A stretch of 9,853 nucleotides of DNA, from contig SLRE01000256.1 of the NCBI GenBank assembly GCA_007131125.1, forward strand, positions 1 through 9,853, given 5' to 3'. Of this stretch, positions 1 to 7,400 are shown piece by piece. Numbering within the stretch: position 1 is the stretch's first letter; each line of letters opens with the position of its first letter. The position numbers and the translations under genes are program-made. The notes under the pieces were generated by a model. The model did not search any database. It was given only the letters and a program-made list of their open reading frames with translations, and was not told the DNA's origin. The DNA is from Bacteroidales bacterium (GTDB lineage: Bacteria; Bacteroidota; Bacteroidia; Bacteroidales; UBA7960).

Positions 1-608
1 ACCAAATGGATCTTCCCGGTGGTATAGACGTAGATTTTGGCGGGCAGATCGAGGACCAGCAGGAGGCCTTTGCCGACCTTCTGCTGCTGATGGTTTTGAG
101 TATATTCCTGGTTTATGTGGTTATGGCGGCACAGTTTGAGTCATTCCGCATGCCGGCTATTATTATGCTTGCCGTGCCCTTTGCTTTTTCAGGCGTAATG
201 ATTGCACTGTTTATTACCGGCACAGAACTTTCGGTTATTTCCATGATCGGGGGGATTATCCTCATTGGAATCGTGGTTAAAAACTCCATTGTACTCATTG
301 ACTTCACCAACCTGATGTACGCAAGAGGGCTGAATATTGTACAGGCAGTAGTTACTGCCGGAAAGTCAAGGCTTCGTCCGGTGCTCATGACGGCACTTAC
401 CACCATGCTTGCCATGATGCCAATGGTGCTTGCCCGGGGGGAAGGTGCAGAAATATGGGCTCCCATGGCCATTGCCGTGATCGGAGGGCTGTTTTTCTCC
501 ACTTTGATCACCCTTGTTTTCGTACCGGTTGCATATACCATGTTTGGCGCAGCCAAGCTTAAAAGAAAAAGGCAAGAGCAACAGCAGGAAGCTTCCCTGC
601 GTGAATAA
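1..608 (+). CDS. RND efflux pump inner-membrane permease (AcrB/HAE1 type), C-terminal fragment
   Basis: This is the last ~200 residues of a proton-driven tripartite efflux pump permease; the 5' part lies outside the window and the reading frame is open to the left edge. Visible in order, counting from the Met at position 6: the end of a periplasmic porter domain (LPGGIDVDFGGQIEDQQEAF), a transmembrane helix at ~24-42, the AAQFESFRMP turn at 41-50, helices at ~51-71 and ~77-97, the relay segment GIVVKNSIVLIDF (Lys92, Asn93) matching the Lys of AcrB helix 10, the RLRPVLMTALTTMLAMMPM motif at 122-140, and a final helix pair at ~153-178. The tail is a basic cytosolic stretch. Lys-Asn in the relay and the FESFR-P motif fit drug/solute (HAE1) pumps rather than CusA-type metal pumps. 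Membrane-fusion and outer-membrane partners would be expected upstream. The substrate cannot be told from this fragment. Confidence 0.95.
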   Translation, partial: QMDLPGGIDVDFGGQIEDQQEAFADLLLLMVLSIFLVYVVMAAQFESFRMPAIIMLAVPFAFSGVMIALFITGTELSVISMIGGIILIGIVVKNSIVLIDFTNLMYARGLNIVQAVVTAGKSRLRPVLMTALTTMLAMMPMVLARGEGAEIWAPMAIAVIGGLFFSTLITLVFVPVAYTMFGAAKLKRKRQEQQQEASLRE

Positions 609-616
609 AAAAAATA

Positions 617-670
617 CCCGGAGGCGGGTTGTGTTATGAGAGCATTATTTCTCCATAAGCTGCCTCCGGG
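617..670 (+). terminator. Two-part hairpin, probable transcription terminator of the RND operon
   Basis: A perfect 9-bp stem (617-625 CCCGGAGGC with 662-670 GCCTCCGGG) begins 8 bases after the efflux gene stop codon. Its 36-base interior folds again: 634-638 TTATG pairs with 654-658 CATAA and 640-642 GAG with 651-653 CTC, with A639 bulged. An A-run lies just upstream (607-614) and an AT-rich but not pure-T stretch (AATTTATTAA) just downstream, so it is not a textbook intrinsic terminator on the plus strand. Position and GC-rich stem favour termination or 3'-end protection. The following gene starts 171 bases further on, so attenuation or processing between the two genes is also possible. Confidence 0.65.
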
Positions 671-841
671 AATTTATTAACCAGGAAAAATTTCAGGAAT
701 TGAAACATCCATGATTAACTTAATACACACAAGAGGATGATTGTTTGGAATACAGCACCTATCCGGCAAAGAAAAGTTAATTGTGATGTTCTCCTGCTTC
801 AGTGGGAGCGGAAACTGACGGAATAATCAAATTTTAAAAAG

Positions 842-1135
842 ATGAAAGCGGTTTTTATTGTATACAATCAGGCCTTAACCGAGAGGGTAGATAAATTGTT
901 GAATGAAACAGGTGCCAGGGGTTTTACACAGTGGCAGGATGTAATGGGACGCGGGAGCGATAAAGGAGAACCCCACATGGGTACCCATACCTGGCCAGCT
1001 TTGAACAGTGCGGTTTTGTCGGTGGTTGATGATGATAAGGCAGAGGCTCTGCTGGCCGGAGTCGATAAAATCAACCAGGCAGCGGAAGCACAGGGCATCA
1101 GGGCTTTTCTCTGGAATGTGGAAAAGACCGTTTAA
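842..1135 (+). CDS. PII-like small protein associated with RND efflux
   Basis: A 97-residue soluble protein with the size and pattern of the PII-like ferredoxin-fold trimer superfamily: a first beta strand (MKAVFIVYNQ), a helix, RGFTQWQDVMGRGS at 26-39, a presumed T-loop-like segment with GEPHMGTHTWPALN at 42-55, a strand SAVLSVVDDD at 56-65, a helix with LLAGV, and a final strand RAFLWNVEK at 87-95. It lacks the C-loop signature of true GlnB/GlnK, so nitrogen sensing is not implied. His45, His49 and Trp51 in the loop are candidates for ligand or metal contact (inference). I recall close relatives in Bacteroidota, often next to RND pump genes; proteobacterial DUF3240 proteins are an analogous PII-like case beside metal RND pumps. 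It lies 233 bases after the pump gene, beyond the hairpin; I see no convincing promoter or Shine-Dalgarno sequence in 671-841. Its stop overlaps the convergent gene. The cellular role is unknown. Confidence 0.8.
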   Translation: MKAVFIVYNQALTERVDKLLNETGARGFTQWQDVMGRGSDKGEPHMGTHTWPALNSAVLSVVDDDKAEALLAGVDKINQAAEAQGIRAFLWNVEKTV

Positions 1136-1362
1136 AGCAGCTTGTCAATGGCTTTGGCCAGCTTCCGGTCTTTTTCAGTAATCACCCCTCCCACATCGTG
1201 GGTAGACAAACGAATATCTACCTTGTTGTAAACGTTGGTCCATTCGGGATGGTGGTTTTGCTTTTCGGCAATTATGGCCACTTTTGTCATAAAGGAAAAA
1301 GCTTCCACAAAATTTTTAAATTCAAAGCTTTTTACCAGCTGATTGTTCTTTTCTCTCCACAT
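1132..1362 (-). CDS. Pterin-4a-carbinolamine dehydratase (PCD/DCoH family)
   Basis: The family dehydrates 4a-hydroxytetrahydrobiopterin to recycle the cofactor of aromatic amino acid hydroxylases; some bacterial members act in molybdopterin or other pterin contexts. The 76-residue product has the full active-site pattern of functional PCDs: Glu33-x3-His37-His38-Pro39-x5-Tyr45-x9-His55 and then Asp65. I chose the ATG at 1362 (MWREKNNQL) because the family starts at this point. An in-frame ATG at 1419 would add 19 residues unlike the family and would overlap a possible promoter. It is 103 bases downstream of lplA on the same strand, and its stop codon interlocks with that of the convergent PII-like gene. 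No phenylalanine hydroxylase gene is in the window, so the pathway it serves is not shown. Confidence 0.92.
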   Translation of the reverse strand: MWREKNNQLVKSFEFKNFVEAFSFMTKVAIIAEKQNHHPEWTNVYNKVDIRLSTHDVGGVITEKDRKLAKAIDKLL

Positions 1363-1385
1363 GATAATTGGTTTTACTCTTAAAA

Positions 1386-1419
1386 CAAATTTGAGACAGA
1401 AAAGGTTTTCAGCCCGCAA
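1386..1419 (-). promoter_or_regulatory. Weak candidate promoter for the carbinolamine dehydratase gene
   Basis: Read on the minus strand, TTG (1419-1417) is followed after 23 bases by CAAATTTG (1393-1386), which matches the Bacteroidota -7 box TAnnTTTG except for the first base. It would give a leader of about 15-20 bases before the ATG at 1362. The spacing is at the long end of what is accepted and the region is AT-rich, so this could be chance. The gene may instead be read through from lplA. Confidence 0.3.
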
Positions 1420-1465
1420 TCTTTACCTTTAGGGATTTCCTGAATAAAACGCCTTAAAAAACAGC

Positions 1466-2446
1466 TTAAAACAAGCCAGCCGCAAATTCTTCCGGTTGTA
1501 CCTTGTGAAAATAATCCTGGAAGGGGATGGATTTCAATCTTTTCAGGATTTCTTCTTCCCGGTGGGGGGTTTCCCTGAGAATGGCTTCCACTTCGGCAAC
1601 ATCCAGTTTGTTGAAAAAATCCCCGAATATACGAATGTCCTTGATGATGCCTTTGCTAACGTTCAGATGCATTTCCATAAAGCCGCCCTCGGTTCGGATG
1701 GCCTTTTGAAGATCGTAACCAGGAGAGCTGCCGAAATTCCACTCCCAGGTAGAGTATTTTTTTTCTGCCAGCTCCTGTATCCCTTCCAGATCATTTTGAC
1801 TGAACTCATAAAAACGGCAATCCGGGTAGGTTTCATGAATATGGTCCATGATTCTGTCGCGGAATTGCAGCACATCCATGTCTTCTTTCAGGTGTTCGCG
1901 GATGTTGGTTACCCGGCTTCTGACACTTTTTACGGCTTTGTCTTTGTATTTAAGGGGATTGATCTTCAGGGCCATGGCCAGGTCCTCCATCAGTGATGAA
2001 AAAAGCAGGGTGCCATGCCGGAGAACCCTGTTTTTATAAATGTGCTCGGCATTTCCCGAAAACTTCTTTCCTTCAATGGTCAGGTCATTACGGCCCTCAA
2101 ACCGGGCGTCAACCGACAATTTTCTCAGCACCTCAATAATGGGCAGGGTAAACTTTTTAAAATCTACCTTATGGTCTTTTTCCCCGTTCAAGATAAAGCT
2201 GAAGTTAAGGTTGCCAAGATCATGAAAAACCGCACCGCCTCCCGATAGCCGCCTGACCACTTTAATTTTTTTGGCCTTTACATAATCCATATTCACTTCG
2301 GCAAGGGTGTTTTGGTGCTTTCCTACAATGATGGCATTCTCGTTTCGCCAAAGCATAAAGCAGTTATCCGTGAAATTTTTCAACACGTATTCTTCAGCCG
2401 CCAGGTTAAACCAGGGGTCGGTATTGGGATGTTTGATGCAAAGCAT
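1466..2446 (-). CDS. lplA: Lipoate-protein ligase A
   Basis: It activates lipoate with ATP and transfers it to lysines of lipoyl domains (pyruvate/2-oxoacid dehydrogenases, GcvH), serving salvage of exogenous lipoate in the cytosol. The 326-residue product has the two-domain LplA architecture: an N-terminal catalytic domain with RRLSGGGAVFHDLGN at 65-79 (lipoyl-AMP binding loop), NDLTIEGKKFSGNA at 120-133 carrying the conserved lysine, HGTLL at 144-148 and KSVRSRVTNI at 173-182, then the accessory domain with WEWNFG at 234-239. The length is typical of the full ligase, unlike shorter LplJ-like or LipB octanoyltransferases. The start is the ATG at 2446 (MLCIKHPNTDPWFNLAAEE), where family members begin. 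It is separated from the upstream radical SAM gene by 107 bases, enough for its own promoter. No lipA or lipB is visible here. Confidence 0.93.
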   Translation of the reverse strand: MLCIKHPNTDPWFNLAAEEYVLKNFTDNCFMLWRNENAIIVGKHQNTLAEVNMDYVKAKKIKVVRRLSGGGAVFHDLGNLNFSFILNGEKDHKVDFKKFTLPIIEVLRKLSVDARFEGRNDLTIEGKKFSGNAEHIYKNRVLRHGTLLFSSLMEDLAMALKINPLKYKDKAVKSVRSRVTNIREHLKEDMDVLQFRDRIMDHIHETYPDCRFYEFSQNDLEGIQELAEKKYSTWEWNFGSSPGYDLQKAIRTEGGFMEMHLNVSKGIIKDIRIFGDFFNKLDVAEVEAILRETPHREEEILKRLKSIPFQDYFHKVQPEEFAAGLF

Positions 2447-2469
2447 AGAAAGGAGATTATTAAAACATG

Positions 2470-2477
2470 CAAAAATA
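2470..2477 (-). promoter_or_regulatory. Candidate -7 promoter box upstream of lplA
   Basis: On the minus strand 2477-2470 reads TATTTTTG, a full match to the Bacteroidota -7 box TAnnTTTG, 24 bases before the lplA ATG. No TTG/TTTG element is found at the expected ~20-base spacing upstream, so only half of a promoter is supported and the surrounding sequence is AT-rich. Confidence 0.35.
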
Positions 2478-2492
2478 TAACTGCTCAGGCAG
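2470..2492 (-). terminator. Weak hairpin plus T-tract after the radical SAM gene
   Basis: On the minus strand CTGC-CTGA-GCAG (2492-2481) forms a 4-bp stem with a 4-base loop, followed by TTATATTTTTG. This is the only terminator-like structure I see in the 107-base gap between the radical SAM gene and lplA. The stem is short and overlaps the candidate lplA -7 box, so read-through is likely at least in part. Confidence 0.25.
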
Positions 2493-2553
2493 GTTTTTGT
2501 TTGGGAATTTATGTTGAAAACCGGGGGTTATTGGAAATGAATCAAAAGGAGGA

Positions 2554-3333
2554 TTATGCAAAAACTTCGGTTTCCATCCCCAGGGCTTCCACTTTTTCAG
2601 CAATTTCAGTGAGTTTTTCCAAAGGAACCCTTTCCACATCTTCAGCCGGAGTGGCTCTTGCAATCGGGTAGATCATCACCAGGCGGGGTTTGAGCAAGGC
2701 AATGTGCTTCAGCCATTGGTTTACTTCTTCGTCGGTGGTGTTGTCAAAATGGATGCCTTTATAGTTTCCCTTTACAAAAAGGGTTTGAATGATCATCTGA
2801 CCCTTGAACCGTTTCAGGTTTTCAATGACTTCAGAAAGGGTAATATTTATTCTTGGGTTGTTGATCTTCTGGAAAGTTTCATCTGTGCCTGCATCCAGTT
2901 TCAGAATGTTTTGCTCGACTTTCAGCAGTGCACGGGCCACCTTTTCATCTCCGGCCAGACTGGCATTGCTGAGCACGGAAATATTGGCATCGGGGTAATA
3001 CTGATCCCTCAGGGCAATGGTATGGTCAATGATGGCTGCAAATTCAGGATGTAATGTGGGCTCTCCGTTGCCGGCAAAAGTGATGGCATCCAACAGTGCA
3101 TTTCTGGCTTTCATGGAGCGGAGTTTCTTTTCCAGGGCCGTTTTTATTTCCTCCTTTTCCGGGAAGGTAAGGCAGTCACTGCTTTTGGGCAAAGTCCAGC
3201 CACATTCGCAATACAGGCAATTAAAGGTGCAGTGTTTAACATTGAGTGGAAGCAGGTTAACGCCCAGGGAAATTCCCAGGCGGCGGCTGCGTATGGGTCC
3301 GAAAATGATCTGCTCAAACAAAAAACCGTTCAT
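2554..3333 (-). CDS. Radical SAM enzyme of unknown substrate (COG0731-like)
   Basis: The 259-residue product is a compact radical SAM protein. The [4Fe-4S] motif is Cys35-x3-Cys39-x2-Cys42 (CTFNCLYC), with an extra Cys44 close by; the SAM-binding glycine-rich strand FAGNGEPTLHPEF is at 86-98, and later barrel strands include VLSNASL (~120-126), KLDAGTDETF (~145-154), QTLFVKGNY (~183-191) and MIYPIARATP (~220-229). The N-terminal FGPIRSRRLGISLGVNLLP is a hallmark of a widespread family annotated as radical SAM protein or Fe-S oxidoreductase, distantly related to wyosine synthetase TYW1. There is no second cluster motif, so it is not LipA, and no SPASM-type C-terminal extension. Its ATG is 3 bases after the lspA stop, so it is almost surely cotranscribed and perhaps translationally coupled. 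The reaction is unknown to me. Confidence 0.88.
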   Translation of the reverse strand: MNGFLFEQIIFGPIRSRRLGISLGVNLLPLNVKHCTFNCLYCECGWTLPKSSDCLTFPEKEEIKTALEKKLRSMKARNALLDAITFAGNGEPTLHPEFAAIIDHTIALRDQYYPDANISVLSNASLAGDEKVARALLKVEQNILKLDAGTDETFQKINNPRINITLSEVIENLKRFKGQMIIQTLFVKGNYKGIHFDNTTDEEVNQWLKHIALLKPRLVMIYPIARATPAEDVERVPLEKLTEIAEKVEALGMETEVFA

Positions 3334-3336
3334 AAG

Positions 3337-4005
3337 TCAGGAAGAAGTGGAAGAGGGGTCCGGGCTTGGGCCCTCAGTTTTCTTTTTGTGTTTTTCAAAG
3401 GCAAAAAACCTTTTTTGAAAAATCAGCAGGGTCAATACCCCGATGGTAATGGCAGAGTCGGCAACATTAAAAACCGGGCGGAAAAAAATAAACTCCTGGT
3501 TTCCCCAAAACGGGAACCAGGATGGGAAGAACCCCCTGATGACAGGGAAGTAAAGCATGTCCACCACTTTGCCATGTAAAAAAGGCGCATAACCGCCCTC
3601 TTCGGGCATAAAGCGGGCCACCTCATTAAAATAACTTTCACTGAAAATCAAGCCGTAAAAAGCGCTGTCGATAATGTTGCCAGTTGCCCCGGCAAGAATA
3701 AGGGAGATGCAGATAATAAGGCCTGTTGGTGCATTTTTTTTGATGAGCCTTACAAGGTACCAACCAATAAATCCCACGGCAGTAATGCGAAACAGGCTAA
3801 GAAACAACTTCCCTTGCTCCCCGGCAAACTCAAGCCCAAAGGCCATCCCGTAATTTTCGGTAAAATGAATAATAAACCAATTGCCAAAAACCGGGATGCT
3901 CTCCCCCAGGGTCATGTTGGTTTTCACCAATATCTTGGATACCTGATCTAATACCAACACCAGAAAGACTACCAACCAGGGAATATGCTTTTTCTTCAAA
4001 AACAC
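3337..4005 (-). CDS. lspA: Lipoprotein signal peptidase (signal peptidase II)
   Basis: This inner-membrane aspartyl protease removes signal peptides from prolipoproteins after lipidation of the +1 cysteine. The 222-residue product has the family blocks: a first membrane helix with LDQVSK at 19-24, FTENYGMAFG at 48-57, helices at ~68-88 and ~95-108, GATGNIIDS at 106-114, VVDM with Asp149, and FNVADSAI with Asp183; Asp149 and Asp183 are the expected catalytic pair. It is about 55 residues longer than the E. coli enzyme. The extra length comes from ~27 residues between GNIIDS and VVDM, ~15 residues between the two aspartates, and a polar C-terminal tail. The usual Arg of GNxxDR is Ser114. These features seem typical of the Bacteroidota branch rather than signs of damage. 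It starts 17 bases after the dksA-like gene. Confidence 0.95.
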   Translation of the reverse strand: MFLKKKHIPWLVVFLVLVLDQVSKILVKTNMTLGESIPVFGNWFIIHFTENYGMAFGLEFAGEQGKLFLSLFRITAVGFIGWYLVRLIKKNAPTGLIICISLILAGATGNIIDSAFYGLIFSESYFNEVARFMPEEGGYAPFLHGKVVDMLYFPVIRGFFPSWFPFWGNQEFIFFRPVFNVADSAITIGVLTLLIFQKRFFAFEKHKKKTEGPSPDPSSTSS

Positions 4006-4022
4006 TGGAGCTTTGGCAAGGA

Positions 4023-4412
4023 TTATTTGTTCTGGTTAAGCTTGGCTTCGATACTAAGGGTTGCATGGGGCACACTTCTGAGGCGTTCTTTTGAAATGAG
4101 CTTGCCGGTGGCCCTGCAAATACCATAGGATTTGTTTTCAATACGGATCAAAGCATTCTCCAGGTCGCGGATAAATTTTTGCTGGCGGGCGGCCAACTGT
4201 CCGTTTTCTTCTTTTGACAACACCTGCGAACCTTCTTCCAGAATTTTAAAGGAAGGGGAAGTGTCGTTGGTGTCGTTTTCATTCTGGGTGGTATAGGCCT
4301 CTGTGAGAACCTTCAAACCGGCCCGGGCGTCTTCAAGTTTTTTCAGGATGATTTGCCTGAACTCCTGGAGTTCTTCATCCGAATACCTTGTTTTTTCTCT
4401 TTTAGGTTCCAT
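4023..4412 (-). CDS. TraR/DksA-family RNA polymerase regulator with degenerate zinc finger
   Basis: DksA-like proteins reach into the secondary channel of RNA polymerase and, with ppGpp in many species, adjust transcription of ribosomal and stress genes. The 129-residue product has a long helical N-terminal part (~11-95, likely a coiled-coil hairpin), with DTNDTSPSFKILEEGS at 47-62 where the acidic coiled-coil tip would be expected, then the C-terminal block YGICRATGKLISKERLRSVPHATLS at 96-120. That block aligns with the DksA zinc finger (YGxCxxCGxxIxxxRLxAxPxA), but only Cys99 of the four cysteines remains. The fold is probably kept without zinc, as in many Bacteroidota homologues. It lies 18 bases after ileS and 17 before lspA, so its level is likely tied to ileS transcription. 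Whether it depends on ppGpp is not visible. Confidence 0.9.
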   Translation of the reverse strand: MEPKREKTRYSDEELQEFRQIILKKLEDARAGLKVLTEAYTTQNENDTNDTSPSFKILEEGSQVLSKEENGQLAARQQKFIRDLENALIRIENKSYGICRATGKLISKERLRSVPHATLSIEAKLNQNK

Positions 4413-4430
4413 ATCTTCGCGGGATTTATA

Positions 4431-7400
4431 TTAATGGTTTTTTTTATTGATCAAAACGAAAGTTTGAATTTCATCTGTAAGGGCTATCTCGGTTTTTTCG
4501 TTATCGTTAATTTGTTCGGTATAATTGAGTTTTTCCGCAAGGGTCTCCGAACAAATATAATCATTATTGTTGATAATAGCCGGGGTAATTTCATTGTGTT
4601 TTTGCACAAAAATCTCGATTTTGTCGGTTACCTCATACCCCTTTTCTTTACGCAGGTTCTGTATCCTGTTTATCAGTTCCCGGGCGATGCCTTCGTTTCT
4701 GAGCTCATCTGTTATGGTAACGTCTAAAGCGACAGTTAAATTTCCTTCGTTGGCCACCAGCCAGCCGGGAATATCTTCAGAAACGATCTCCACGTCATCA
4801 AGAGAAATTTCAACCTGCTGTCCTTCAATGTTCAGGCTGGCATTTCCTTCCTGCTCCATTGCAGCGATATCTTCCTGCGAAAAAGCGGCGATGGCTGCGG
4901 CAATCTGCTTCATCATTTTTCCGTACCGCGGCCCAAGCGCCTTGAAGTTGGGTTTTATCTTTTTTACCAGAACACCGGTGGTTTCGTCAAGATATTCCAG
5001 TTCCTTCACATTTACCTCAGAAAGGATAAGTTGCTCCACATCCTGCAACTGCTTTCGGAACTGCTCGTTGAGCACAGGCACCATTATTTTTTGCAAAGGC
5101 TGCCTTACCCTGATGTTCACTTTCTTGCGCAGGGCAAGCACCATGGATGAGATTTTCTGTGCAAGCTGCATTCTTTCTTCCAGCCCCCGGTCTATCATTT
5201 TTTCATCCGCCCCGGGGAAGTCGGTCAGATGCACCGAGTCCACATCATGGCGGCGGGTTACCCGGTTCAAATCGGTAAACAGTCTTTCGGAGAAGAAGGG
5301 CGCAATGGGTGCTGCCAGCATGGAAAGGGTTTCCAGGCAACGGTATAGGGTCTGATAGGCAGAAATTTTGTCTTCGGTATAATCTCCTTTCCAGAAACGG
5401 CGACGGCATAAGCGCACGTACCAGTTGCTCAGGTGCTCATCCACAAAGTCCTGCATCAGCCTTCCGGCCCGTGTGGGTTCAAAATCAAAGAAGCATTCAT
5501 CAACCTTTTTCACAAGGGTGTTGAGCTCGGAGAGTATCCAGCGGTCAATTTCTGGCCGGTCTTTGTAAGGGATCTCTTCTTCTTTATAGGAAAAGCCGTC
5601 AATATTGGCGTACAGGGCAAAAAAAGCGTAGGTATTATAAAGGGTTCCAAAAAACTTCCGTTGTACTTCGGCCACCCCTTCCAGGTCAAACTTCAGATTG
5701 TCCCATGGCTGAGCGTTGGTGATCATATACCAGCGGGTAGCATCGGGTCCGTATTTTTCAATGGTGGTAAAAGGATCAATGGCATTGCCCAGTCGCTTGG
5801 ACATTTTGTTGCCTTTTTTGTCAAGAACAAGGCCGTTGGAAACCACTGTTTTAAAAGCAACAGAATCAAATAGCATGGAGGCTATGGCGTGCAGGGTAAA
5901 GAACCACCCTCTTGTTTGGTCAACGCCCTCGGCAATAAAATCTGCCGGGAAGTTTTTTTCGAATAATTTCTTGTTTTCAAAAGGATAGTGAAACTGGGCA
6001 TAAGGCATGGCACCGGAGTCGAACCAAACGTCGATGAGGTCGATTTCCCGGTGCATTTTTCTTCCTGTTGGGGATACCAGCACCACCTCATCCACATATG
6101 GGCGGTGCAGGTCAAACCGCCGGTAGTTTTCTTCGGAAAAGTCATCGGGGTCAAAGTCTTTCAGGGGGTTTTCCTTCATAAACCCTGCCTGAACCGACTT
6201 TTCTATTTCTTCTTTGAGTTGTGCTGCCGAGCCGATGCAAATCTGCTCTTCATGGTCGGCGGTGGCCCAGATCGGAAGGGGCACACCCCAGTACCTCGAC
6301 CGGCTTAGGTTCCAGTCCTGCAGGTTTTCCAGCCAGTTGCCAAAACGTCCGGTTCCGGTGCTTTCGGGTTTCCACTGTATGGTATTGTTGAGGGCTATCA
6401 TCCGGTCCTTCATGGCTGTTGTGCGGATAAACCAGCTATCAAGGGGGTAATAAAGAATGGGTTTATCGGTACGCCAGCAGTGGGGATAGGAGTGTTCGTA
6501 TTTTTCGGCTTTAAAGGCCCGGTTTTCTTTTTTCAACTTGATGATGATGTCCACATCTACAGGGCGCTCGGCCTTGGGGCCATCTTCAGGCTCGTACTCG
6601 GGTTTCACAAAGCGGCCGGCAAATTCGCCCATCTCGTCAACAAACTTTCCTTTTTTATCAACCATGGTAAGGGCACCAAGGTTGTATTCCTTCCCGACCT
6701 TAAAGTCATCTGCACCAAAGCTTGGGGCGATGTGTACAATACCTGTACCATCTTCCGTGGTGACAAAATCGCCGAGCACCACCCGGAAAGGATCACCGCT
6801 TTCAGGCTGCACGTATGGCAGCAATTGCTCGTAGCGGATGTTTTCAAGTTGTTTTCCTTTAAAGGAGGCTACCTCTTTAAAGGGCACTTTTTTGTCACCG
6901 GGCTGATAGTCTTCCAAGGCCAGACTGGCATCTTTGGGATTGAAGAAGTTGTCCTTCAGCTCTTTGGCAATCACCACCTCAATGGGCTCGAAAGTATACT
7001 GGTTAAAAGTTTTAACTTTTACGTAATCAATATTTTTTCCAACGGCAAGGCCGGTATTGCTAGGCAGTGTCCATGGGGTAGTGGTCCAGGCAAGCAAGAA
7101 GACCTCCTCTGCGTCTCCCTCAAACAGGAAAGCCGACCTTTCATCCTTTTTCACCTTAAACTGGGCGGTCATGGAATTGTCTTTCACATTCCGGTAACAG
7201 CCGGGCTGGTTGAGCTCGTGGGTGCTGAGACCGGTGCCCGCAGCAGGCGAGTAAGGCTGAATGGAGTAACCTTTGTAAAGCAGCCCTTTTTCAAAAAGTT
7301 TGCTCAGAAGATACCAGACAGTTTCAATATACTTGTTTTCAAAAGTAATGTAAGGGTCGCTAAGGTCAACCCAATAACCCATTTTGCGGGTGAGGTCGTC

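Noticed and set aside
1..608. Heavy-metal (CusA-type) RND pump, suggested by the PII-like neighbour
   Set aside because: The relay helix has Lys-Asn and the FESFR-P motif of HAE1 pumps, not the pattern of metal pumps.
671..841. Possible small gene or promoter ahead of the PII-like gene
   Set aside because: Only frames of about 10 codons are open, and no TAnnTTTG box with proper spacing was found.
1363..1419. Longer start for the carbinolamine dehydratase
   Set aside because: The 19 added residues have no counterpart in the family, which begins at MWxE; the interval also holds the candidate promoter.
4438..4445. A8 run near the ileS stop as a programmed frameshift site
   Set aside because: It is three codons from the end of a complete protein with no downstream stimulator structure; a shift would change only the tail.
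4567..5355. 262-codon plus-strand frame opposite the ileS 3' half
   Set aside because: Low-complexity Ser/Phe-rich product that mirrors the sense codons; no family resemblance and no promoter.
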